Assembly (NCBI GenBank): GCA_002384765.1
Contig: DGBM01000279.1
Location: forward strand, 4,262 to 25,065
Direction: 5' to 3'
Length of the DNA: 20,804 nt
DNA from: Demequinaceae bacterium UBA4004
GTDB lineage: Bacteria > Actinomycetota > Actinomycetes > Actinomycetales > Demequinaceae
The notes below the pieces were generated by a model that saw nothing but the letters and a program-made list of their open reading frames with translations, was not told the DNA's origin and ran no database searches. Positions 7,514 to 16,021 of the stretch are shown piece by piece; the stretch's first letter is position 1, and each line of letters opens with the position of its first letter. The position numbers were made by a program, and so were the translations under genes.

Positions 7514-10500
7514 TTACAGCGCGTCCGCCACTTCGCGCGCCACCTCGAACGGCGTTCCAAATCGGTGTGTGGTGATCGACACCGCCTGCTCGCGCAGGAA
7601 GGGCAGCAGTTCAAGTTCGGGGTTGGCGGTCACGGGCTGAGCGAATACCGCCACCTGGGCCGTTCCGTGAACCGCGTTTCCGGCGGCGGCCACCACCCTC
7701 ACTCGTCCCCCGAGCCGTTTCGCCGCTCGTTGCAGACATGCGTCCCACGGCTCGACCCGCAGGCTCACGCCTTCGGCATCCAGCGCCTCTGCCACGTCCG
7801 CCGGCAGCGGCACGGGTGAGGACACTACTCCCCCGCCGCCGGTCCTGACGCGGGCCGCGCAGACCCGGACGAGCGCGTTCGCTGGGGCAACTCCGTCCCA
7901 ACGGATGTCCGTATCGGCGGGTGCATAGCGCAACGCATTCGCCTCGGAGACGAGGCCCGTCCGATCGATCGCCGTGCCGAATTGGGAGGTCCATGCGCGC
8001 GCGTCGGCCGTCACCGCGTCTCGCACCCAGGCGGGCGCCTCGGCGCACTCGAGGAAGGCCTCCACACTGTCTCCACGTGGGAGGACTTCGGTGGTGGGGG
8101 CGGCGTCACGGGGCGCCCAATCGGTGAGGCACTGGAGATAATGCGGACCTCCCGCCTTGTAACTGGGGCCGACAACAGACCGCTTCCATCCGCCGAAGGG
8201 CTGACGCTGCACGATCGCGCCCGTGATTCCCCTATTGACGTAGACGTTGCCCGCCTGAACGGTGGCCAACCACCCTTCAATCTCCGCCTTGTCCAGGGAG
8301 TGCAGCCCCGCCGTCAGGCCGTAGTCGACCGCATTTTGCAGGGCCATTGCTTCCTCAAGCGTATCCGCGACCATAATGCCGAGCACCGGGCCGAAGCATT
8401 CGGTCTGGTGGAAGAACGATCCGGGGGCGACTCCCGTCTTGAGCCCGGGCGTCCACGCCATGCCTCTGCCGTCAAGGTCTCGCGGTTCGACCACCCACCT
8501 TTCGCCCGGCTCGAGACTCGTCAGTGCGCGCTCCAACTTCCCGTACACGGGCTCGATCACGGGCCCCATCTGTGTGGTGGCCGTGGAGGCCGGCCCTGCA
8601 ACGAGCGACGTCACCGCGTCCTCCAGCTGGGTCAGAAAACGTCGTGAGGTGGCGATGGAGCCGACCGCTATCACGAGCGAGGCCGCCGAGCACTTCTGCC
8701 CGGCATGACCGAACGCCGATGCCACCACGTCCTTCACCGCCAGGTCCACGTCGGCCGACGGGGTGACGATGATGGAGTTCTTGCCGCTGGTCTCCGCTAA
8801 CAGGTTCAGGCTCGGCCGCAGCGACAAGAATCTCTCGGCGGTCTCGTATCCGCCGGTGAGGATCACCTGGTCGATGCGTTCGTCGGTGATGAGCGGCTTT
8901 CCCAGGACCTTGGAGTTGATCGTGATGAGGCGGAGTACCTCACGGGGAATCCCTGCTTCCCACAGCGCCTCCGCAAGGACCGCCCCGCACCGCGCCGACT
9001 GCGCGGCGGGCTTGAGGATGACCGCGGAACCTGCGGCAAGCGCAGCCAGGGTGGATCCCGCGGGGATCGCCACGGGAAAGTTCCATGGCGGCGTGACCAG
9101 GGTGACGTGGCGCGGCACCGGCGCTGCTCCTGGCATTGCCCACAGGTCGAGGGATCGCTCCGCGTAGTGGTGAGCGAAGTCGACCGCCTCGGAAACCTCC
9201 GGATCCGCCTGGTCGATGGTCTTGCCTGCCTCCGACATCATGACTTCGATGAGTTCGGCGCGGTGGGACTCTAGCGCCTCCCCGGCGGCGTGAAGCAATG
9301 CCGCCCGGTCCTCGGCGCTGAGCGCCTGCCACGCGTCGGCGCCCGCGTGAGCGGTGGCAACCTCGTGGTCAAGTTGTGAGGCGGAGTCCACCCGTGCGGC
9401 ATCAAGGGTGGAACGGCCGGCCTTCGACGTCTCGGCTTTGACCAGAATTTCTCTCGCCCAGGCTCGGGTCGAGGGCACCGAGGGGTCCATGTCGGGCGCG
9501 TTGGAGAATCCTGAAACCCATTCCGACCCCCGACGACGCTGAACTGCTCGATGGGTGGGTTCGGCGGGCTGTTCCGCGATGCCCCAGGACTCCACAAAGC
9601 GGTGCCGCTCGAGCTCGAACACATCCGGGTTGGCGTCCATGTCGTACAGGGAGGACATGAAGTTCTGTGTGCTCGCCACCTCCTCGAGACGGCGCACCAA
9701 ATAGGCGAGCGCGACGTCAAACTCCCGGGGGTGAACCACGGGCGTATACAACCGAAGCGCACCGACGTCCTGGGTGACGGCGCGCGCCACGTGCTCGCCC
9801 ATGCCGAGCAGCATCTCAAAGTCGACTGCGTCCTCGACACCCCGCTCCTTGGACGTCAGGTGGGCGTGGGCAATGTCAAAGAGGTTGTGCCCGGCGATCC
9901 CTACGCGGACTGCGCGAGTGCGCTCAGGGACCAGCGCATAGTCGACCATCCGCTTGTACTGGGCATCCGACTCCGCCTTGGTGTGCCACGTGGCGAGCGG
10001 CCAGCCGTGGACCTCGGCGTCCACTCGCTCCATCGAGAGGTTGGCGCCCTTGACCAGCCGCACCTTGATGGGCGCGCCCCCACGCTCCACGCGCGCGGCA
10101 GCCCATTCCTGGAGGTGAACCATCGCGCCCATGGCGTCTGGCAGGTAGGCCTGGAGCACGATGCCGGCGGTCAGTCCCGCGAATTCGTCCTCGCCGAGCA
10201 GTGTGGTGAACACCGCCATCGTGAGGTCGAGATCGCGATACTCCTCCATGTCAAGGTTGATGAACGCGCCGTCGGCGTCGAGGGCGGCCCTGAAGAGCGG
10301 CCGCAACGTGTCGACGATGTGCGCGACGTTCTCCTCGAAAGCCCACGGGTTGTGCGGGGCGACGGCCGCGGACACCTTCAGGGAAACGTAGTCGACGTCG
10401 GACCTTCTCAGCAGCGCCTCGGTGCGCTCCAAACGCCGCGCGGCCTCGGCGCGCCCCAGCACGGCCTCTCCCAAGAGGTTGACGTTGAGGCGGTGTCCCT

Positions 10501-10930
10501 GTGCACGCAACGCGCCCAGAGCCGGACCAAGCCGCTCGGGAGTGGCATCCACGACCAGGTGCGACACCATGAGCCGCACGGTGCGCCGGGCCACCGCCAC
10601 CACGAGGGCGGGCAAGAGGTGAGAAGCCCAGGAACCGATGCGCAGCAGGGCCCGCTGGTAGATCGGAAGGAAATGCGTGTTGCGAGCCGCCATGGCACGA
10701 AAGTTCTTGGCCGCCACGCGGGTGTCCTCGGGGCGAATGACGCCGTCAACAAACTGCGTCAGAAATGCGAGGCCGCCTTCTTCTCTCAGCAAACCCGCGA
10801 GCAGCTTGGCCGACCCCCTGACCGGATACGCCCGGGACCTCACCAACCAGTCCTTCACGACGGCCGTAACGTCATCCGTCCCGTGGTGCTGGGCGACCAT
10901 CCCTGGCGACGTCGTAGGGATTGCGCGCAT
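7514..10930 (-). CDS. putA: Bifunctional proline dehydrogenase / glutamate-semialdehyde dehydrogenase
   Basis: The 1138-residue protein oxidises proline to glutamate in two steps at the membrane-associated cytoplasmic face. The FAD-dependent PRODH barrel spans about residues 120-430, with YVSLKVS at 181-187, RLVKGAN at 291-297 and the carboxylate-binding arginine pair at 413-414 in LAYLVRRLEE. The P5C dehydrogenase domain spans about 500-950; VTPPWNFPVAIPAG is its opening motif, Glu713 in ETSGKN the general base and Cys747 in GHAGQKCSAA the nucleophile. About 185 further residues form a C-terminal extension, as in PutA types that have an inactive ALDH-like dimerisation domain. There is no N-terminal ribbon-helix-helix, so this PutA cannot autoregulate as in E. 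coli. AAGGAG stands a few bases before the ATG at 10930. The divergent LysR gene is the likely regulator. Confidence 0.95.
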   Translation of the reverse strand: MRAIPTTSPGMVAQHHGTDDVTAVVKDWLVRSRAYPVRGSAKLLAGLLREEGGLAFLTQFVDGVIRPEDTRVAAKNFRAMAARNTHFLPIYQRALLRIGSWASHLLPALVVAVARRTVRLMVSHLVVDATPERLGPALGALRAQGHRLNVNLLGEAVLGRAEAARRLERTEALLRRSDVDYVSLKVSAAVAPHNPWAFEENVAHIVDTLRPLFRAALDADGAFINLDMEEYRDLDLTMAVFTTLLGEDEFAGLTAGIVLQAYLPDAMGAMVHLQEWAAARVERGGAPIKVRLVKGANLSMERVDAEVHGWPLATWHTKAESDAQYKRMVDYALVPERTRAVRVGIAGHNLFDIAHAHLTSKERGVEDAVDFEMLLGMGEHVARAVTQDVGALRLYTPVVHPREFDVALAYLVRRLEEVASTQNFMSSLYDMDANPDVFELERHRFVESWGIAEQPAEPTHRAVQRRRGSEWVSGFSNAPDMDPSVPSTRAWAREILVKAETSKAGRSTLDAARVDSASQLDHEVATAHAGADAWQALSAEDRAALLHAAGEALESHRAELIEVMMSEAGKTIDQADPEVSEAVDFAHHYAERSLDLWAMPGAAPVPRHVTLVTPPWNFPVAIPAGSTLAALAAGSAVILKPAAQSARCGAVLAEALWEAGIPREVLRLITINSKVLGKPLITDERIDQVILTGGYETAERFLSLRPSLNLLAETSGKNSIIVTPSADVDLAVKDVVASAFGHAGQKCSAASLVIAVGSIATSRRFLTQLEDAVTSLVAGPASTATTQMGPVIEPVYGKLERALTSLEPGERWVVEPRDLDGRGMAWTPGLKTGVAPGSFFHQTECFGPVLGIMVADTLEEAMALQNAVDYGLTAGLHSLDKAEIEGWLATVQAGNVYVNRGITGAIVQRQPFGGWKRSVVGPSYKAGGPHYLQCLTDWAPRDAAPTTEVLPRGDSVEAFLECAEAPAWVRDAVTADARAWTSQFGTAIDRTGLVSEANALRYAPADTDIRWDGVAPANALVRVCAARVRTGGGGVVSSPVPLPADVAEALDAEGVSLRVEPWDACLQRAAKRLGGRVRVVAAAGNAVHGTAQVAVFAQPVTANPELELLPFLREQAVSITTHRFGTPFEVAREVADAL

Positions 10931-10996
10931 CGGTACTCCTTCTCGGCGTTTGTGACAGTCTGCGCCGTTTACGCGATCAGCACCAGTTCACATTTC

Positions 10997-11023
10997 TCAA
11001 GCAAACACATCAATCGTGCTTAA
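10997..11023. promoter_or_regulatory. Inverted repeat in the putA-lysR intergenic region
   Basis: TCAAGCA (10997-11003) and TGCTTAA (11017-11023) form a dyad with six of seven arm positions complementary and a 13-base spacer. It lies between divergent lysR and putA and reaches the lysR -10 region (TTAACT at 11020-11025, six bases before its ATG). Location and size fit an autoregulatory LysR binding site, although the core is not a perfect T-N11-A copy. Only one such dyad was noticed in the interval. Confidence 0.4.
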
Positions 11024-11031
11024 CTATTGTC

Positions 11032-11955
11032 ATGCTCGATCTGACCCGACTCGCGATGCTCCGGGAATTCGCCGTGCGCGGCACCCTCGCGGCCACGGCC
11101 GACGCCATGGGGTACACGCCGTCCGCAGTGTCGCAGCAGCTGGCGGCGCTCGAGCGGGAGGCCGGGGTACCCCTCACCGTGCGGTCCGGCCGTCGCCTTC
11201 GGCTCACCCCCGCTGGAGAGCGACTGGTCGTCCATGCGGACGCGGTGCTCGCAACCCTCGAGGAGGCGCAAGCGGAACTCCGGCTGCACCGGCAGTCCGT
11301 GCGGGGAACCGTAAGACTCGCGGTGTTCCAGTCCGCCGCGTTGGCGCTCGTGCCTCCCGCGTTGCGCGCCCTTGGCACCTCCCACCCCGAACTGCGGGTA
11401 CTCGTCACGCAATCCGAGCCGGGAGCCGCCCTTGCGGACACGTGGGCCCGCGACTTCGACCTCGTGGTGGCGGAGGAATACCCGCATCACTCCGCGCCCC
11501 ACTACCCCGACGTCGACCGTCGTCCGCTCGTCACCGACGAGATCAGGCTGTGCGTGGGCGGGCCGTGGGTGGACGCGTCAGGGCTTTCGGACCTGGCGGG
11601 CGCCATCTGGGTGATGGAGCCGCGAGGAACCGCGACGCGCCACTTCGCGGAGCAGGCGTGCCGGACTGTGGGGTTCGAGCCCGACGTGCGATTCGAGACC
11701 GCCGATCTCCAGGCGCACGTTCGCTACATCGAGTCTGGCTTGGCGGTGGGACTGCTTCCGGGTCTCATGTGGGGTCGCGGAGACATGGCCGCGCTCGCGC
11801 ATTCGCTAGACCCCGCCGCCCACCGGACCGTATTTACCGCGGCTCGTCGCTCGTCACGGCACGACTCGGCGATCGGCGCCGTACGTTCCGCGCTTGAGCA
11901 CGCGGCACAGGAGCTCGGAACGATGGCCGGAACCGCACCATCTGTTCCCGTCTAG
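11032..11955 (+). CDS. LysR-family transcriptional regulator
   Basis: The frame is open from 10921, but the part before 11032 is intergenic and overlaps the putA start; the ATG at 11032 gives 307 residues, the normal LysR length. The N-terminal helix-turn-helix reads FAVRGTLAATADAMGYTPSAVSQQLAALEREAGVPLTVRSGRRLRLTPAG (residues about 10-60). Linker helix and two-lobed periplasmic-binding-like effector domain follow, with GTVRLAVFQSAALALVPPALRAL beginning lobe 1. The variant 'GT..ATADAMGYTPSAVSQQLAALE' is typical of actinobacterial LysR proteins. No Shine-Dalgarno is apparent; the message may be leaderless. Divergent placement from putA, with a shared dyad, suggests proline-responsive control of putA, which is a context-based inference. 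Confidence 0.9.
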   Translation: MLDLTRLAMLREFAVRGTLAATADAMGYTPSAVSQQLAALEREAGVPLTVRSGRRLRLTPAGERLVVHADAVLATLEEAQAELRLHRQSVRGTVRLAVFQSAALALVPPALRALGTSHPELRVLVTQSEPGAALADTWARDFDLVVAEEYPHHSAPHYPDVDRRPLVTDEIRLCVGGPWVDASGLSDLAGAIWVMEPRGTATRHFAEQACRTVGFEPDVRFETADLQAHVRYIESGLAVGLLPGLMWGRGDMAALAHSLDPAAHRTVFTAARRSSRHDSAIGAVRSALEHAAQELGTMAGTAPSVPV

Positions 11956-12071
11956 TGGAAGGTGTACCCACACGGTGGCGGTAGTCCTGCGCTGCGCTCG
12001 ATGGCGTGCGCACAACGAGAAGGGGCATCGGCAACCCGTCAGTGCAGCACACGCGCCGCGCCGTGCTTGGG

Positions 12072-12084
12072 TAGGCTCCTTCGC
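12072..12084 (+). promoter_or_regulatory. Putative leaderless -10 box of the zinc-ribbon SDR gene
   Basis: TAGGCT at 12072-12077 fits TANNNT and precedes the GTG at 12085 by seven bases. It supports choosing that GTG over starts farther upstream. The rest of the gap from 11956 shows no ORF or strong repeat. Confidence 0.4.
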
Positions 12085-13650
12085 GTGCCACACGATTCCC
12101 CGCCACCGTCCAGCGTGTCTGGCGGCATCGACCCCGACGATCTAGCGACCACGCTGCGAGTGTTGGGGAGTCTCCACGAGGTGGGCGAGGATCATCCTGA
12201 CTTTGTCGCGGTCCGGCACGCCACCTCGCGGATGGTGAAGGCCGTCAAGCAGACGCGCCGCCGCGAAAAGCGTGCCGCCATCGCCGAGGCTGACGGCGCC
12301 GTGGTGGCGGCCACCGCCACCGGTGCGCCCGACCGCATCGATGACGAGACCCGCGGCCTCACCCTGACCGCCACGGCCTCGGCGCCCATCGCGGGCACCT
12401 TCGTCAAGCCGCGACCCTGCTACATCTGCAAGCAGAAGTACCACGTCGTGGACGCGTTCTATCACCAGCTCTGTCCCGATTGCGCCGCACTCAGTCACGC
12501 CAAGCGCCATGCCCGCACCGATCTGTCCGGCAGGCGCGCGCTTCTCACGGGTGGCCGCGCCAAGATCGGCATGCACATCGCGCTGCGCCTGCTGCGAGAC
12601 GGCGCCCACACCACCATCACGACGCGCTTCCCCCACGATGCCGTCCGGCGTTTCGCTGCGATGGACGACGCCGGCCAGTGGCTTCACCGCCTCACCGTGG
12701 TGGGTATCGACCTGCGCGACCCCTCACAAGTGGTCTCGCTCGCCCAGACGGTGGCCGCGCAGGGTCCCCTCGACATCCTCATCAACAATGCCGCACAGAC
12801 GGTGCGCCGCTCCCCCGGTGCGTATTCGCCTCTCGCCGACGCCGAACGGGTTCCCGTCGCGAAAGGGCTGTGGGCGGAGGGCCATGGCCCTCGCATGATG
12901 ACCCTCGGCAGGACGGCCGACCCGCACCCTCACGCACTGGCGGAAGCGGTGGTCACTCACCCTGCGCTTGCGTCGGCTCACGCCGCGCAGATGGGCGCGT
13001 CGGCCGAGCGCGACGGCAGGGCCGATGTCGCCCGAGTCAACGCCCAACGGCTCACGGACTTGGCCCTTGCGCCCGGCTCATCATCGCTCGCGAAGCTCGC
13101 CGACGGCAGTGCCATCGACGCAGGAGGCCTCATCCCCGACCTGCACGACACCAACTCGTGGGTGCAGGGCGTTGGGGATGTCGACGCGCTCGAACTCCTC
13201 GAGGTGCAGTTGTGCAACTCGACCGCTCCCTTCATTCTCATCAACCAGCTCCGACCCCAGTTGGCGGCGGCTGCGGCATCGTCGGCGAGCAGGCGTGGCC
13301 GGGCGTACGTGGTGAACGTCTCGGCCATGGAGGGCGTGTTCAGCCGCGGATACAAGGGACCTGGCCATCCTCACACCAACATGGCCAAGGCCGCAGTCAA
13401 CATGCTGACCCGGACAAGTGCGCGCGAGATGTTCGAGACGGACAGCATCCTCATGACGAGCGTGGACACCGGCTGGATCACCGATGAACGTCCGCACCCC
13501 ACCAAGATCCGCCTTGCGGAAGAGGGCTTCCACGCCCCGTTAGACCTCGTAGATGGCGCCGCCAGGGTGTATGACCCGGTGGTGAGAGGCGAGCAGGGAG
13601 AGGACATCTTCGGAGTCTTCCTTAAGGATTACAAACCGTACGGCTGGTAG
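12085..13650 (+). CDS. SDR-fold oxidoreductase-like protein with N-terminal zinc ribbon
   Basis: From GTG 12085 the protein has 521 residues. Residues 1-105 are basic, helical and unassigned (VKAVKQTRRREKRAAIAEA). Cys112, Cys115, Cys130 and Cys133 (CYIC...CPDC) make a zinc ribbon. A Rossmann domain follows with TGGRAKIG at 155-162 for the nucleotide and LINNAAQ near 233. An insertion of roughly 110 residues separates this from NSWVQGVGDVDALELLEVQ. Ser413 is in VNVSAMEG, and Lys435 in HPHTNMAKAA; the residue four before it is Thr, not the Tyr of the classical YxxxK. I recall related proteins with this HPHTNMAKAA pattern in amoebae, fungi and scattered bacteria, none with a known reaction. NAD(P) binding is likely; catalysis is unproven. 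It follows lysR on the same strand but has its own probable promoter. Confidence 0.8.
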   Translation: MPHDSPPPSSVSGGIDPDDLATTLRVLGSLHEVGEDHPDFVAVRHATSRMVKAVKQTRRREKRAAIAEADGAVVAATATGAPDRIDDETRGLTLTATASAPIAGTFVKPRPCYICKQKYHVVDAFYHQLCPDCAALSHAKRHARTDLSGRRALLTGGRAKIGMHIALRLLRDGAHTTITTRFPHDAVRRFAAMDDAGQWLHRLTVVGIDLRDPSQVVSLAQTVAAQGPLDILINNAAQTVRRSPGAYSPLADAERVPVAKGLWAEGHGPRMMTLGRTADPHPHALAEAVVTHPALASAHAAQMGASAERDGRADVARVNAQRLTDLALAPGSSSLAKLADGSAIDAGGLIPDLHDTNSWVQGVGDVDALELLEVQLCNSTAPFILINQLRPQLAAAAASSASRRGRAYVVNVSAMEGVFSRGYKGPGHPHTNMAKAAVNMLTRTSAREMFETDSILMTSVDTGWITDERPHPTKIRLAEEGFHAPLDLVDGAARVYDPVVRGEQGEDIFGVFLKDYKPYGW

Positions 13651-13703
13651 TCACCGGACCAGGGGACCGTGTTCCGGCAACGCTCCGTACTGGCACCCAT
13701 AGC

Positions 13704-14381
13704 ATGAGGATCATGCGTGTTGTAGCACCCTCGACCGCCAGCAATCCGTTCGTCCGCATTGAACACTTCGGGCGTTGCTCGGCATGTACCGGCCGACGCG
13801 TGGCGTGCTCCACATCGGTGGAGGCGAGTTCAGCCCTGACCGTGGAGACCGGCTCGGGTATCTCCCAGAAGAGCGAGGGCTCTATCACAAGGAATCCGTC
13901 ATCGACGTGATGACCCATTTCGGCACACTCAAGGGCCTCGATCATGGTTCAGCGAAGACGTGGTCGCTCGAATATCTCTCACGGGTCGGGATTGCTGACA
14001 GGGCGACGGCACGCGTCGACAAGCTCTCGCAGGGACAGCGGCAGAAGGTTCAGTCGGGGGTCACGATCATGAATGATCCCGAACTCCTCATTCTTGATGA
14101 GCCCACCAAGGGCTCCGACCCCGTGAACCGGCGGCTCTTGATGGACATCATCGAGGAGCAGAAGCGCGCGGGCGCCGCCGTCGTGATGGTGACCGACCAC
14201 ATGGAGGAGGTCGAGAGACTCTGCGACCGGATTCTGTTCCTCAAGGACGGCGTGGCTCGCGCCGACGGCGCCGTCGGGGACGTGCGCTAGCAGTAAGGTC
14301 CGAGGTTTCACGCCCACGCTGATATCCCTGGATGACATCTTCGTTGCGGTGTACGGGGCCGACGCGAAGGAGACCGAATGA
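13704..14381 (+). pseudogene. Decayed ABC exporter ATPase (NatA-like)
   Basis: The longest intact piece, 13775-14290, keeps GYLPEERGLYHK, the ABC signature-like LSQGQRQKVQ, Walker B LLILDEPTKGSDP and the switch His in VTDHMEE. The expected Walker A (GxxGxGKT) is missing. An N-terminal piece starting at ATG 13704 (ending VRIEHFGR) runs into another frame at about 13772, so the roughly 30-40 residues carrying Walker A appear deleted with a frameshift. In the intact frame a TGA lies just upstream, at 13759-13761. After the stop at 14288-14290, the family's C-terminal end reappears in a different frame as FTPTLISLDDIFVAVYG up to the TGA at 14379-14381; about 60 residues between are lost. Without Walker A the product cannot bind ATP normally. 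It overlaps the permease start by ATGA, the remnant of an operon. Confidence 0.88.
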
Positions 14382-15453
14382 TGATGAGGTCGCACGCTCC
14401 GCGCGACGTCGTGACCGTTGAGGTACGGCGCACGCTCACCAAGAGGCGATTCTGGCTCGCTACCCTGCTCGTTCCCTGCCTGGTGGTCGTCGTCTCCGCT
14501 ATTCTCCATCGCCTCGGGAAGCTCATCCAGCGGCGCTGAGCAGACGCAATCCCACACACCCTTCGCGTTTGAGTACGTTGATGCTTCCCGACTCGTCGAC
14601 CCCCAACCGGCGAAGGCGGCCGGCGGACCCTGGTGGACAACGCGGAAGACGGGATCGCCCACGTCAAGACGGGTCGGGTGCAGGCATTCTTCGCGTACCC
14701 CGCCGATCCCACGACGCAAGCCATCGACGTGTATGGGGTCAACGACGGGTAGTTTGGCAACAGCAAGTATGCGTCCGCGGCGTCCTCCCTCTTGCAGGCG
14801 AGCGCGGCGTCCAGGATTGATTCGCCGGAGGGATCGAGTCGGTCGTCCCCCCGATGCTGTACGTGGTCCTCTTCTACATCGTGATCCTCTTGATGGGTGA
14901 TCACATGCTGACCGCCACGGTGGAGGACAAGGAGAACCGCGTGACGGCGATGATCCTCACCACGAACAGGGCGAAGACGCTCCTCGTGGGCAAGGTGATC
15001 TCCCTGTTCATCATCGGCTTTGTCCGGATGCTGGTTTTCGCGATCCCCATCGCAGCGGGCTACGTGTTCCTCCGCGACAAGATCAACATCCCCGACGTTG
15101 ACTTTGCGCACCTCGCGTTGGAGCCCCGGCCGATGATCGTTGGCACTCTTGTGGTCCTCGCGAGCTTCAGCCTGTTCATCGCGATCCTCGCCGTGTCGCT
15201 GATCATCACCTCTGCCGACCCACGGATCGTGCAGGTATTTACCCTCTTCCCCTACACCGCGCCGGTGACTGCCCTACTCAGGAACGCTTTCGGCTCGCTG
15301 CCACTGTGGATGGCGATCGTGGACATCGTTGTCATGTTCGTACTGGCCGCAATCGTGTTGCAGGTGGCCGTGAGGATCTTCAAGTACGGCTCGATCGAAT
15401 ACGGCAAGAAGGTGTCACTCCGGGGAGCCTTCGCGGCGCGCAGCAACCCCTAA
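14378..15453 (+). pseudogene. Decayed ABC-2 type permease (NatB-like)
   Basis: The first frame (14378-14539) encodes a normal permease start, VVTVEVRRTLTKRRFWLATLLVP, and stops at TGA 14537-14539. The sequence then continues in a second frame with QTQSHTPFAFEYVDAS, and from about 14627 returns to the first frame with LVDNAEDGIAHVKTGRVQAF up to an in-frame TAG at 14750-14752 inside GVNDG*FGNSKYASAASSLL. A third frame from about 14830 to 15453 restores VVPPMLYVVLFYIVILLMGDH, the TATVEDKENRVTAMILTT loop, and terminal helices ending FKYGSIEYGKKVSLRG. Compared with my recollection of the family, about 35 residues also appear missing near residue LFIAILAVSLIITS. These lesions preclude a functional exporter. 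NatAB-type pairs export sodium or drugs. The stop overlaps that of nrdG. Confidence 0.88.
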
Positions 15454-16010
15454 TCGCTGCCGGTCCACCTGATCGGACTCCCCGCAGCAAGCGAGGCCCG
15501 TGCGTCCAGCACCCGTTGGTTGCCGCTGCCGCGAAACGCCAGCGAAAGGTCCTTCAGATGCTCTTCAAAGCGGCCCTCACACAAGACGTCGACTTCGGCA
15601 AGCAGGGCCAGCTTGTCTTCGGAGTCCGCGATCAGTTCCTCGAACGTGTAGCCGCTCCAGCACCACACGTCCTTGGTGTGGCCGTACGCGGCGCGCAAAC
15701 GGCCCACCACGTCAAGGCATACCTGGGTGTTGAGGAACGGCTCGCCTCCCAGGATTGATAGCCCCTGGACGGACTGGTGAGCGAGGTCGGCCATGATCCG
15801 GTCGCCCAGTTCATCGGTGTAGGGCTGCCCGCATCGGAAGCTCCACGCACCCTCGTTGAAGCACCCCTCACACTTGAACAGGCACCCGCTGACGTACAGG
15901 CTGCAACGCACTCCCTCGCCGTCCACAAACGAAAACGGCTTGTAGTCGGCGACGTATTTGTGACTGACCTTCTCGGCCTTCCACAGCCTCGGGATGGGCG
16001 TGAGGGACAT
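15450..16010 (-). CDS. nrdG: Anaerobic ribonucleotide reductase activating enzyme (radical SAM)
   Basis: A frame open from 16145 is best started at ATG 16010, preceded by GGGAG at a proper distance, giving 186 residues, close to the usual NrdG size. Cys43, Cys47 and Cys50 form the CxxxCxxC motif (CLFKCEGC) for a [4Fe-4S] cluster that cleaves S-adenosylmethionine. YKPFSFVDGEGVRCSLYVSGC before it and LSILGGEPFLN after it are standard activase motifs; the latter helps bind SAM. The enzyme abstracts hydrogen from the NrdD glycine to make the glycyl radical and works only without oxygen. It starts 11 bases after the nrdD stop, forming an nrdD-nrdG operon under the NrdR boxes at 18324-18371. Its stop overlaps that of the decayed permease on the other strand. 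Confidence 0.96.
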   Translation of the reverse strand: MSLTPIPRLWKAEKVSHKYVADYKPFSFVDGEGVRCSLYVSGCLFKCEGCFNEGAWSFRCGQPYTDELGDRIMADLAHQSVQGLSILGGEPFLNTQVCLDVVGRLRAAYGHTKDVWCWSGYTFEELIADSEDKLALLAEVDVLCEGRFEEHLKDLSLAFRGSGNQRVLDARASLAAGSPIRWTGSD

Positions 16011-16021
16011 GACGCGCTCCC

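Noticed and set aside
9551..11023. A 490-codon plus-strand open frame opposite putA
   Set aside because: It is antisense to a full-length PutA with intact catalytic motifs. Long antisense frames are usual in high-GC DNA, and the translation has low-complexity Arg/His-rich composition with no family resemblance.
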